From a virus, in IMG/VR virus record IMGVR_UViG_3300024261_000006, positions 62,001 to 126,000 of that record: a DNA stretch of 64,000 bases, one strand, 5' to 3'. Each line of letters starts with the position of its first letter. The stretch's first letter is position 1. Shown here one piece after another: positions 7,085-15,700 of the stretch. The position numbers were made by a program, and so were the translations under genes. The notes beneath the pieces were generated by a model that worked only from the letters and a program-made list of their open reading frames with translations, was not told the origin of the DNA and ran no database searches.

Positions 7085-8560
7085 TTACTTCTTGATCCCA
7101 GCGAGTGTTGCCCAACGATCAAGTGCTACAGATTCGGTAAGTGGCTGTGCACTGCGAACTGGTCTTGAAGAAGAACCAGCTGGTCTTCTCAAAGCACCTT
7201 CTGAAAGGTTTCCACCCTTACGGGTTCTACGACCGCTTACAAGTGACTTAGAAAGGCTCTCGAAAAGAATCTTTGCCTCACCTAAGGTCTTTGCTTCATC
7301 AAGTGACTCAACAATGTGTCGCTGCTGCTTCATTGAAAGGTCTCTGTTCTGCATGAGCTTGTTAGCATAAAGAAGCTTCGCATTGAAAAGATTCATCTCC
7401 GAAAGTTGACCCTTCATTCCACGAAGTGCCTTTTTGTACTGAGAAAGCTTGCTTGATAGCTGGCGATTCATGCGCACAACCTTTGCAGCTTTAGTTCTCA
7501 TCTCGTGCAACTTGTTGAGCTCAACGCCATCAACAAATGCTTCACCTTCTAATGAACCTCCGCCAAAGTGTGATGCCATATCTTTAGCTTCACCCTCGCG
7601 AATTGCCTTCATTCTACCAATCTCTCTTCTAAGCATGTTTTCATCAATTTCTAATACTCTGTCACGACGTCTAGACTCATACATATCTCCCTCAACTTCT
7701 TGATCCATTTCATCCATCTCGAAGATGCCTTCTTCTTCCATCTCAGGCTCGAGGTCTTCATCTACTTCAAGGTCGAGTTCAGCAACTTCATCTGAGCCGC
7801 CCATGAGTCCTGCCATCATTGCTAGCTCTTCTACAGTTGTCTCTGCTGAAACGTCTCCTGCAGGTGCTTCGTCTAAGTCTTCTGGCATTTCAAACTCTAC
7901 TTCTTCTTCATCAGCTTCAACTTCTTCTTCTGATTCATCAGCTTCATCGTCTTCATCAGCTTCGAAGAGGTTCATTTCTAGAAGATCTTCGAGAGACTCA
8001 TTTACATAGTTACTTCTTTTTGAGCGTCGTCTTGACATATTTTCTAACTCCTTAATTAATTTAAAATATTCTTTTAATAAGCTTTTATCATTTTTAATTA
8101 TACTGCTTCTTTTAATATTTACTGCTTCTTTTATAATATTTTTGTAAAGAAGATTAATTCTTCTCTTTGTAGATGAAGAATTTTTAACATTTTCTGACAA
8201 TAACATAGCTTTTCTTAGAGTTCGTAAGCCTTCACGAAGCTCTTCTATTTTTTCTTGTAAAGCTGATCTTTGAGCATTGCTATTAATAAACTTAGATAAG
8301 ATCCTTCTTGAATCTTCATCTAAAGTTACTTCATCAACAATCTCTTCTTGACCAGCCATCATTCCACACTCATCTGTGTCTTCGTCAGTTATCTCATCAG
8401 TTATCTCATCTTGATCAGACTCAGACATAAGCTTCTTCTCAACAAGTGCTTTGATATGAGGTGTCATAGATTCTATGATCTGTTGTTTAGCCTTATCTTC
8501 AGCAGCTAACTTAAGTTGTTCTGCAGCTTCAATGGCTTCCATGTATAAATTATTACTCAT
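7085..8560 (-). CDS. 22: Prohead core scaffold protein (gp22-like)
   Basis: Lies directly upstream of gp23 as in T4, and has the expected makeup: helical N-terminus (MEAIEAAEQLKLAAEDKAKQQ), very acidic middle (about 200-290), long basic helical region and the C-terminal RWATLAGIKK. The core assembles inside the prohead and is degraded by gp21. At 491 aa it is far longer than T4 gp22 (269). Residues about 85-175 (nt 8036-8308) are strikingly AT-rich against GC-richer flanks. M176 (ATG ending at 8035) has an AAGGAG ribosome-binding site 9-10 nt upstream, so a shorter 316-aa product or an inserted segment is likely. DEIT is tandemly repeated at about 52-60. Confidence 0.8.
   Translation of the reverse strand: MSNNLYMEAIEAAEQLKLAAEDKAKQQIIESMTPHIKALVEKKLMSESDQDEITDEITDEDTDECGMMAGQEEIVDEVTLDEDSRRILSKFINSNAQRSALQEKIEELREGLRTLRKAMLLSENVKNSSSTKRRINLLYKNIIKEAVNIKRSSIIKNDKSLLKEYFKLIKELENMSRRRSKRSNYVNESLEDLLEMNLFEADEDDEADESEEEVEADEEEVEFEMPEDLDEAPAGDVSAETTVEELAMMAGLMGGSDEVAELDLEVDEDLEPEMEEEGIFEMDEMDQEVEGDMYESRRRDRVLEIDENMLRREIGRMKAIREGEAKDMASHFGGGSLEGEAFVDGVELNKLHEMRTKAAKVVRMNRQLSSKLSQYKKALRGMKGQLSEMNLFNAKLLYANKLMQNRDLSMKQQRHIVESLDEAKTLGEAKILFESLSKSLVSGRRTRKGGNLSEGALRRPAGSSSRPVRSAQPLTESVALDRWATLAGIKK
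8035..8052 (-). promoter_or_regulatory. Strong internal Shine-Dalgarno and start codon inside gp22
   Basis: On the minus strand TTAAGGAG precedes an in-frame ATG (M176 of the long gp22 frame) by 9-10 nt, better than the signal of the annotated start. Downstream codons immediately become GC-richer. This may mark the ancestral gp22 start, or a second product from the same frame. Confidence 0.5.
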
Positions 8561-8615
8561 ATAACTCTCACAAATTAATTTCTTATATTAACTATATATT
8601 AATAACAAGCGCTTT

Positions 8616-9530
8616 TTAGAAATTAACATAATAATTTGTATTATGCAAATCAACATTTCTCTGATCGATATGCTCGTCTTCTAGAGAATCTTCTAAATCT
8701 TCTCCAGTTGATTTGACACCAATATTAAACATTGCAGCTGATATACTGTATTGTAAATCTCTATTTTCAACACCTGTTGTTTCACCACCATCTGTTGTTG
8801 CTTTGCCTTGTTTAACGTAAGGCTCTAGATTATCAGGTGTCAAAGCTTTATTTGTATAACCACTATGGTTAACAGCAGATCTTGAAGTTGGCAAGTGACC
8901 TAAAGGTGCTGCATCAGATGTATTTGTTGAAGCAGAAGTATTATCTATATTAAGCGGATCACTTCTTCTTTTTCCCCCAGTATTCTTTGCTTTGGGTGAA
9001 GACATACTAGCAATTCTTCCACTCATTTGAAATTCATTTAAAAGAACTTGTTTTATATACTGTTTAATTCTTTTTTCTGACATAACCTTACCATCAAGTC
9101 TTTTCCCTGCTGATAAACCGATAACAGCAGACATATCAGATCCTATACCACCCATATAACCTATAGATGTTCCTCTATGAGATAAGCTATCTACAGCACC
9201 TCTATGAAAAGATGAATGTGCTTTTCCTTCAATGTCTGCTTCAAGCTCATCGTAGTCTTCTTCATCTAATAAACCAGCAAATGCTGCTAATTCTCTAACT
9301 GTTGTCTTAGAAGTAATCCTAAATTGTTTTTCAGCATAGTCTTCTTCTGTATCGTCCCACTGGCCTTTAGGTGAGCTAAGAGCATCACCCATATTCCAAT
9401 TGCTACCTAAACCACTAGCAGGACCTTTTGTTAGAGAACCAATTCCTAACCCAGTTCTTCCATCATAACCAAATGCACCGCCCTTTGCATTAGGATTTGT
9501 ATTACCATTATAATAAGGTGCATTTGGCAT
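8616..9530 (-). CDS. Putative prohead/virion protein, 304 aa
   Basis: Gly/Asn-rich N-terminus (GGAFGYDGRTGLGIGSL), then TTVRELAAFAGLLDEEDYDELE (about 76-97), which closely matches the TTVEELAMMAGL of gp22 (242-252). A basic amphipathic helix RIKQYIKQVLLNEF follows at about 154-167, and the C-terminal half is Ser/Asp/Gly-rich. No enzyme motif. The shared LAGL element and its place between gp21 and gp22 suggest a prohead core or internal head component, possibly a gp21 substrate. I know no named T4 counterpart; gp67/gp68 occupy this region in T4, but there is no visible sequence similarity. Confidence 0.75.
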   Translation of the reverse strand: MPNAPYYNGNTNPNAKGGAFGYDGRTGLGIGSLTKGPASGLGSNWNMGDALSSPKGQWDDTEEDYAEKQFRITSKTTVRELAAFAGLLDEEDYDELEADIEGKAHSSFHRGAVDSLSHRGTSIGYMGGIGSDMSAVIGLSAGKRLDGKVMSEKRIKQYIKQVLLNEFQMSGRIASMSSPKAKNTGGKRRSDPLNIDNTSASTNTSDAAPLGHLPTSRSAVNHSGYTNKALTPDNLEPYVKQGKATTDGGETTGVENRDLQYSISAAMFNIGVKSTGEDLEDSLEDEHIDQRNVDLHNTNYYVNF

Positions 9531-9547
9531 GTTAGCTAAACTCTATA

Positions 9548-10141
9548 TTAAGGCTGATCGTAGTTTATTGCATCAGGATTTGCTGGTGTACCCGGATCTT
9601 TTGCTTCACCGAACTTAGGTCTAGTAATACTTTGGTCAATACCCGTAGCGTTATAGTGCTTGCTAAAATATTCACCAATTCTAGCAGTTTCTGTACCAGA
9701 CTCATTTCTACCATCTTTCCAGCCAAAACCTCTATTAGTAAAGCTAGATGTTTCTTGTTCAGCTGTAGGTGCAGTCAAGTTATTAATATCAGGTGCTATT
9801 AAGTTAGGACCCTTTTTATTAGGCTGATCGATTTGTAAATTAACATTTGTAAACATAGGTGTTCCATCATTATCTAGCTTGACACCAGTAGGCCCAAAGT
9901 CCGGGTTACCTCCTGCAGCTAAAAAGTCTAAACCTTGAAATTCTTCTACGCTTCTGTCATATATATCTTGAGCAACAAAACTTGGAAATAAAGCTGATGT
10001 ATCTCTAGAAACACCTAAATTTTCGTCTACGTTTCTTGCGCGGTTTTTAGCGCTGTATTTGTCTCTTTGTCTTCCAATTTGATCATTAAAAGTTGTTGCA
10101 TTTGTAAAAACGCCTTGTCCTAAGCCATTATAACCTGCCAT
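9548..10141 (-). CDS. Putative virion protein, 197 aa
   Basis: Gly/Asn/Asp/Pro-rich with few hydrophobic stretches, opening MAGYNGLGQGVFTNATTFNDQIGRQRDKYSAKNRAR. This looks like an extended or disordered structural protein rather than an enzyme. A good ribosome-binding site (AAAAGGAG) lies before the ATG, and a TATAAACA sequence just upstream might be a weak late promoter element. It lies in the head operon between two other unknown proteins, 17 bp upstream of the 304-aa gene. No family recognised. Confidence 0.75.
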   Translation of the reverse strand: MAGYNGLGQGVFTNATTFNDQIGRQRDKYSAKNRARNVDENLGVSRDTSALFPSFVAQDIYDRSVEEFQGLDFLAAGGNPDFGPTGVKLDNDGTPMFTNVNLQIDQPNKKGPNLIAPDINNLTAPTAEQETSSFTNRGFGWKDGRNESGTETARIGEYFSKHYNATGIDQSITRPKFGEAKDPGTPANPDAINYDQP

Positions 10142-10175
10142 GTGATGCTCCTTTTCTGTTTATAATTAAAAAAGA

Positions 10176-10466
10176 TTAGATACCTTTAAGTATTCTCTTC
10201 TTGAGCTCTCTTTTAACTTCCTGAAGTCTTTTTAATTCTTCTACCATTTTTGACTCTTTAAGCTTTGCCATCTGATAATAGTCCATACACTTTGCTAATG
10301 TATCTGCATAAGCAGTTGCATCAACTTCACGTGTCTTTTTGGCAACATCTGATGGATGACGAGCTTTGAGCTCTAAGGTCTCATTTAAGCGAGCGCGCTC
10401 TTCTCTAACTAGTCTTCTAATTGTAGAAGGTGTAACTTCAACCATTCTTTCTCTATTTCTAGACAT
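10176..10466 (-). CDS. Small basic coiled-coil protein, 96 aa
   Basis: Nearly all helical and rich in Arg/Lys/Glu. STIRRLVREERARLNETLELKA (about 13-34) resembles the basic helix opening the 142-aa gene upstream, and a second helix (YQMAKLKESKMVEELKRLQEVKRELKKRI) ends the protein. T4 has two small core proteins, gp67 and gp68, between gp20 and gp21/gp22, and this may play the same part, but no residue-level similarity is claimed. The leader carries a GGAG site before the ATG. Confidence 0.7.
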   Translation of the reverse strand: MSRNRERMVEVTPSTIRRLVREERARLNETLELKARHPSDVAKKTREVDATAYADTLAKCMDYYQMAKLKESKMVEELKRLQEVKRELKKRILKGI

Positions 10467-10545
10467 AAGTAAACTCCATAAATTGTTTCTTGTTTAATCA
10501 ATATATTTCTAACTATGTCTAAAAACATTATTTTTATTATTTTCT

Positions 10546-10974
10546 TTATTTATTACCTGAAAAAGCTAATGCTGCCCAATTATTTGAAGCTTCACCAAAT
10601 AACTCAACAGGATCACTACTATCAACAGCGCGACTATAAGAGTCAGTTGCCTTCGCCGCAAACCTATTAGATGAATCTGCACTATTTTGCTCTTGCAACG
10701 TTGTATTTGCTGTGTCTTCTAATAAAGATGCCATCACTGGATCACTTGTTACATTTGATATAACTTTTCTTGTGTTTTCTTCAAAGCTTTCATTAACAAC
10801 TTTTTTAGCTGCCTGCTTTTGTGTACGCTTAACAGAGTTTTTAAAAGTAGGAATACTATTTCCCATGCTTTCGTTTAACTCTCTTGTGTCGCCACCAGAT
10901 AAACCTTCTGCTAAAAGCTCAACAAGGCACTCTTTTACAATGCCCTTAAGCATACTTCTGCTTACTTTTGCCAT
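10546..10974 (-). CDS. Small head-region protein, 142 aa
   Basis: Opens with an amphipathic basic helix (SRSMLKGIVKECLVELLAEGL) and ends NNWAALAFSGNK, echoing the RWATLAGIKK end of gp22. The middle is Asn/Ser/Thr/Glu-rich. Both elements recur in neighbouring head proteins, suggesting a common sorting or core-binding signal. It starts 2 bp after the upstream virion protein, and 79 bp of AT-rich non-coding DNA follows it. No catalytic motif; probably a prohead core component. Confidence 0.7.
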   Translation of the reverse strand: MAKVSRSMLKGIVKECLVELLAEGLSGGDTRELNESMGNSIPTFKNSVKRTQKQAAKKVVNESFEENTRKVISNVTSDPVMASLLEDTANTTLQEQNSADSSNRFAAKATDSYSRAVDSSDPVELFGEASNNWAALAFSGNK

Positions 10975-10976
10975 TA

Positions 10977-11372
10977 TTACTCAATCCAATCTAACATAGC
11001 TTCAGGCACAGTTTTCGATTTGTCAATATGCGTTAATCCTGCAGCAACACTTACACTGCCATCTGCAGTGGTTTTTACATATAGTTTTGCGCATCTTAAT
11101 TCTAGCCTTAGAGTATGTGTATTAGCAGGTACTGTATAATATTGATCATTTAGAGGATCGCCATTTCCAGCTGCTGTAAAATATATGTCTACTGCAACCG
11201 TAGAAGAAACTGTTATCCACCTTGTAACTCTAGGAAACGTAAAACTAGATTTAGCGCTATTTACAGTCTTTGTTTCGCAATAAGGTAATCCGCTTAATTG
11301 ATACTCAGGTACACTTGTCACGCTTGGCGCGGGCCATCTTGTATTATGATCATTATCAGCCATTATTTCCAC
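10977..11372 (-). CDS. Putative virion protein, beta-rich, 131 aa
   Basis: A beta-strand-rich small protein: PEYQLSGLPYCETK, FTFPRVTRWITVSSTVAVDIYFTAAGNG, YYTVPANTHTLRLELRCAKLYV. The pattern matches, from memory, small structural proteins encoded beside gp21 in cyanophages and other marine T4-like phages; decoration or vertex-associated roles are possible but untested. Its first codons overlap the gp21 stop by 10 bp. The start could be M1 or M4 (MEIMAD); M4 lies just beyond the gp21 stop overlap and cannot be excluded. Confidence 0.7.
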   Translation of the reverse strand: MEIMADNDHNTRWPAPSVTSVPEYQLSGLPYCETKTVNSAKSSFTFPRVTRWITVSSTVAVDIYFTAAGNGDPLNDQYYTVPANTHTLRLELRCAKLYVKTTADGSVSVAAGLTHIDKSKTVPEAMLDWIE

Positions 11373-11965
11373 TCCAATATATCGTTAAATATTCTATCTA
11401 TTCTGTCTGTTTTGTTAAAAACTTTATTAATAAACTGAGATGATACCTCTTTTCCTTCTCTCATCATAAATGCTCCAGGAGTCGAAGGCTCACTTACAAA
11501 ATCCCAACAAATAAGTTGAAAATCGTCTTGCACAATTTGCATATTTCCCTCTGTCTTTGTACTACCTACACCTCGAGACGATATACCTAATGTTACTCCA
11601 CTCTCAACTAATGACTGCAAAATCTTTCCACTAGGCGTATTTAAGATCTCAACAGTCCCATAAACTATATTACCTTCCATGTACGCTTCTTTTATATTGT
11701 GAGAAGCATTTTTAAGCTCAACAACAGAAGAATCTGGGTGATCTAACTCACCTAATGCTCTATTCTCTTGAATAAACTTTTGATAATTTCTTATCTCTCT
11801 TTCCAAAATAGTCTTAGGGTAAACTCTGCCATTCTGATTAAGAGTTTCAGCTTTTTGCAAAATGCCCTTCATTATTAAAGGACTTCCTGCTGTCTTTTGC
11901 TCTTTTATTATTTGGGGGTCATACTGGAAGTTTACCCATTCTGTAATTAACCTAGGTGCACCCAT
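11363..11965 (-). CDS. 21: Prohead core protease (gp21-like)
   Basis: Serine protease that degrades the scaffold and trims gp23 and other head proteins at L/I-x-E sites during maturation. GILQKAETLNQNGRVYP (about 35-50) and GELDHPDSS with H76 are characteristic, and GVTLGISSRG supplies the serine (S129 or S130). A later Asp/Glu completes the charge relay in the family. At 200 aa it is close to T4 gp21 (212). It overlaps the downstream gene by 10 bp and is 1 bp from the upstream unknown gene. Expected to act inside the prohead and to cleave itself. Confidence 0.95.
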   Translation of the reverse strand: MGAPRLITEWVNFQYDPQIIKEQKTAGSPLIMKGILQKAETLNQNGRVYPKTILEREIRNYQKFIQENRALGELDHPDSSVVELKNASHNIKEAYMEGNIVYGTVEILNTPSGKILQSLVESGVTLGISSRGVGSTKTEGNMQIVQDDFQLICWDFVSEPSTPGAFMMREGKEVSSQFINKVFNKTDRIDRIFNDILEWK

Positions 11966-11966
11966 T

Positions 11967-12794
11967 TTATTCTCCTAATATCTCTTCTTTTAATTTTGAC
12001 ACAATTAAAAACTTTTGAAGATTTTCTTTTGATAAATCATTTTCATCTAAAGAAACTAACTTTGAGCGAATCTTATTGTTCTTTTCAACTAGAATAGAAT
12101 TATTGCAACGATTAATGTAATTATTTAAAACTTTCATGCAAGATTCTTTTAATTTAGTATATTTCTCTACAATTACTTGCTCTTCGTCGTTAATAAAAGA
12201 GCCAACAATATCTTTCTGAGATTCATTTAATTGAGTCATATACTTTTTATTAAACTTATCTTTCATTATATTATATGTTAAAGGATCAACACTAATTGGC
12301 ATCTTTCTTTCTTTTAAAACTTCTTTTTTTGTTAAACTACTATGAAGTTTAATTTCATATTCTGTTGTTTTATCAAAGTTGTTACTATTATTTCTCCACT
12401 CATTTAACAAAGTCTGAATTGTTGCATAAGTTCTATAGTTGCTAACTTTCTCCTCAAAAATAACACCTTTTCCGAAAGCATAGTTAAGATCTCTTATAAG
12501 TGAAGATTTCTCTTTTTCTAAGCTTTCGCTGTTAAACATTTTATTACATGCTTTTTTTGCTTCGTTTATAATAGAAGAAGCTAATTGGTCGTTTACATTA
12601 TGAGTAGTTGCTAAAGCTTTAAATAATTTATACTCTTTATATAGCTGTGAGCTAGGCCTAAAATGAGACTTAATAATACTAACAGCGCTTTCAGCAGACT
12701 TTTTATCTTCTTCTAATAATCTTCCACAAACAAAGTTGATAATTTGCTCATAAATTATACCAACATTTCTTTTTTTATTATGTGATCTCGGCAT
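11967..12794 (-). CDS. Conserved head-region protein between portal and protease, 275 aa
   Basis: Highly charged and mostly helical, starting MPRSHNKKRNVGIIYEQIINFV; Lys, Glu, Asn and Ser dominate. The opening HNKKRNVGIIYE is a pattern I recall from hypothetical proteins encoded between portal and protease in divergent T4-like phages, but no function is established there. It shares one base with the portal stop and is 1 bp from gp21, so it is translationally linked to both. A prohead core or portal-initiation role (where T4 has gp67/gp68) is inference from position. Confidence 0.8.
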   Translation of the reverse strand: MPRSHNKKRNVGIIYEQIINFVCGRLLEEDKKSAESAVSIIKSHFRPSSQLYKEYKLFKALATTHNVNDQLASSIINEAKKACNKMFNSESLEKEKSSLIRDLNYAFGKGVIFEEKVSNYRTYATIQTLLNEWRNNSNNFDKTTEYEIKLHSSLTKKEVLKERKMPISVDPLTYNIMKDKFNKKYMTQLNESQKDIVGSFINDEEQVIVEKYTKLKESCMKVLNNYINRCNNSILVEKNNKIRSKLVSLDENDLSKENLQKFLIVSKLKEEILGE

Positions 12795-15700
12795 TAGTCC
12801 ACACTTTCTCCATCAAAAATATCATCGTCTATAAGTATATCGTAATCTTCGTCATTTCCTTCAGATAAAACTTTATTTTTACTAAAGCCTATATTTAGCT
12901 TATTTGACATGTCTTCCAAGTCTTTACTCATTCTATAATTTAACTGTTTATCAATAAAGTTTTTAATTACTGGACTCTGAGGCATTATACTGTCCATCAA
13001 ATCTTTAGAAGTTACAATTGATTGATTTTTCCCTAAAGTAGAAGTACCTGCATGCGTTCTATGAATACCTGTTGCTTGCGCGCCTGATACTGTTACAACT
13101 GGATTTAAATCTCCTGCAGTAAAAAGAGAATTTGACTTGCTAGAATTTGAAGCTTTTATTGGGTTGCCGTTATAGTCTTTCTTTACTTCTTCTTCGTCTA
13201 TTAACTCATCATATTGAGATAACTCATCTTCAGACATTAACTTGCCAGATTTGATTTCTCCTGAGAATAGATCTCCTAATCCTCCTGCATCATCGCCTCC
13301 TCCACTTGATTCTTCACCACCACCCCCAAACATATCACCACCACCTCCATCACCACCACCTTCATCACCACCAATATTTTCATCTCCGAATGAAAGCTGA
13401 TCTGTTTCAGGAATTTGCACAGCTTCAAGCTGCATATCTCTTATCTTGTCTTTTTCTCTTCCCTTTTCAATTCTAGTTATTTCGTCATCATTAAGATCAA
13501 TAATATGCTTTCTTATCCACTCTTTATCAACAAAGCCTTCAGGAGCCTGGCCAGCTATTTCAAACTTTGTCCTAATTAACTCCAGTTTTTGTTGTTGCGC
13601 GATGCTCGATGGATTACTAAGCTTTAAATCAAATTCAAGCAGGTTCTCTTCTGTGTACCCATGTGTATACAAATGAATCATTGCTAGCTTGTTAAGTTCA
13701 GAAACAATTGTTTTTTGAATTCTTTGTATTGTCCTACTAAATCTTATATCTTCTTGAGCAAGAGTTGCTTTGGCACCGATATCTTCATCATAGCCAAGAT
13801 ATGCCTTAGGAATCTTTAGAGCAGCAAAAAGCTTCTTTTGGATATACTCAACGTCTTCAATAGCTGTTGTATTTGAACCGCCTGCTAGAGTATCAATTCT
13901 AGTACCAGTATCACCTCCACGAACAGGCAAGAAATAATCTTCGTCTACTGAAAGTGGGTTGTATCTTAAGTCTACTTCACCAGTATTTTTGTTTATTACA
14001 GCATTTCTCTTTAGAGAAGTCTGTGCTTGCTCTAAGTAGTCTGCAATGTTCTCTGGAGGAATATTACCTACATCTATGTAAAATACACGTCTTTCAGGAG
14101 ATCTAATTACTCGATAAACAAGCATTGCGTCTTCAATAAGAATTAATTGACGCCATACTCTTCTTGCACCTTCTAATACAGATGATCCGTAAGGCAAGAA
14201 AGCATCGTTACCTAAAAGTCTAAAGTGTGATATTTGCCAGTTTTCTAGTACTCTGTTGCCTTGAGTTACCCACCTGAACCTTACAGCACCTGGGTCATCT
14301 GGGTCAAATCCTTCTTCTCTTTCAATTTCTGCTATTGGTATAGGAAATGTATTAATAACACCAAATTCTGGATGGATATCATTAAAAAGAAAAAAGTCAC
14401 CATATTTACATAGATTACGAACCCACATTGCAAGATTGAAGTCTATGTTTAGAGTATCATAAAAAAGTTCGTTAAGAATCTTCTTTATCATTCTGTTTTC
14501 AGAATATATGTGTAAGACTTGTCCTTCGACATCAGGCGAAACACATTCTTCTGAGTATATGTCAAGTGCTGAACTTATTTCAGGAGTGTTGTGGACAAGA
14601 ATAGAGTCTGTTGCATAGTTTTTATATCCGTCAACAGTTAAGTCATAAAGATCTATAGTTTTATATGGCTCGACACTTACAACCTTATGATTTCCAAATG
14701 ACTTTTTAAACTCCGTAAAGTTTTTGTATCCTTCGTTTTTAATTCTACTGTTTATCTTGGAAGATGTTGTATTCAAAGCAGTAGCCAAGTCTTTGCATGT
14801 AATCCCTTCTTTGAAAGCATCACATATTTTTTGATATGTTAGCGTTTTATCATACCTAGGATTTTTATTACCTTTATTATTCCACCCGTTGTTTTTCCAA
14901 TTAGGATCGTATGCTTTGGCAAAATAAGTAAAATTACTAAATCCAGCATCTCTCAATCTATTTGTAATTACTGTTGATGAACAATCAAAAACTCTTTGTA
15001 AATGTGACCAGTTATATCCATCGCGATCACAAACTTGTAAAATCTTAGCAAATGTAACATCTTTACGTTCAGCAGGATTGTTTTCTTTCATAAACTTAGA
15101 ATGATTCTTTTTAAAATTTTCTATCCATGATGAGTTTTCTTTGTAATCCCACTTTTTACCATTAAGAATGTTTGCATGATATGCTAAATGTTCTTTAGCA
15201 TCCATAATTTGAAGATTTTCAGGTCTATTATCATTTCTAATAAAGTTTCTATGATGAACATGTTCGCTATTCTTTATCTTTCTATTAGCAACCCACTCTG
15301 CAATAACTCTATGCTCTGATATCCATCCGTTATTAAGCGTTGAATCTGCTTTGTTCATAGTATAGATCCACTGATAACCCTTGCCACTGTCTTTATCTTT
15401 ATCGAACAAAGCTTTTCTATAAAAAGGCATCATTGAATCGCCTACTTTTAGATGTTGGACTTCACAATAAGTGCCATCTCTTCTCATTACACGATGATCA
15501 GGTGTTGCAATAAGCGTCTTACCAGAATCAAATGTAATCTTATATGACATTTCTGTAACTGTATGTCTGGCTTGTTTGCCTAATGCAGGAACAATTTGCT
15601 TTTTTTCATGATCATAAGAATAAACAATAAAAGCCTCGTCTGGACCGTATTGTTTGGATAGCTCTTGTATTTCTGTATAACCGTTCGGTGTTGCAATTAA

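Noticed and set aside
7725-8055. Ser- or Leu-rich plus-strand frames opposite gp22
   Set aside because: Antisense to Glu/Asp codon runs in the scaffold; low-complexity artefact.
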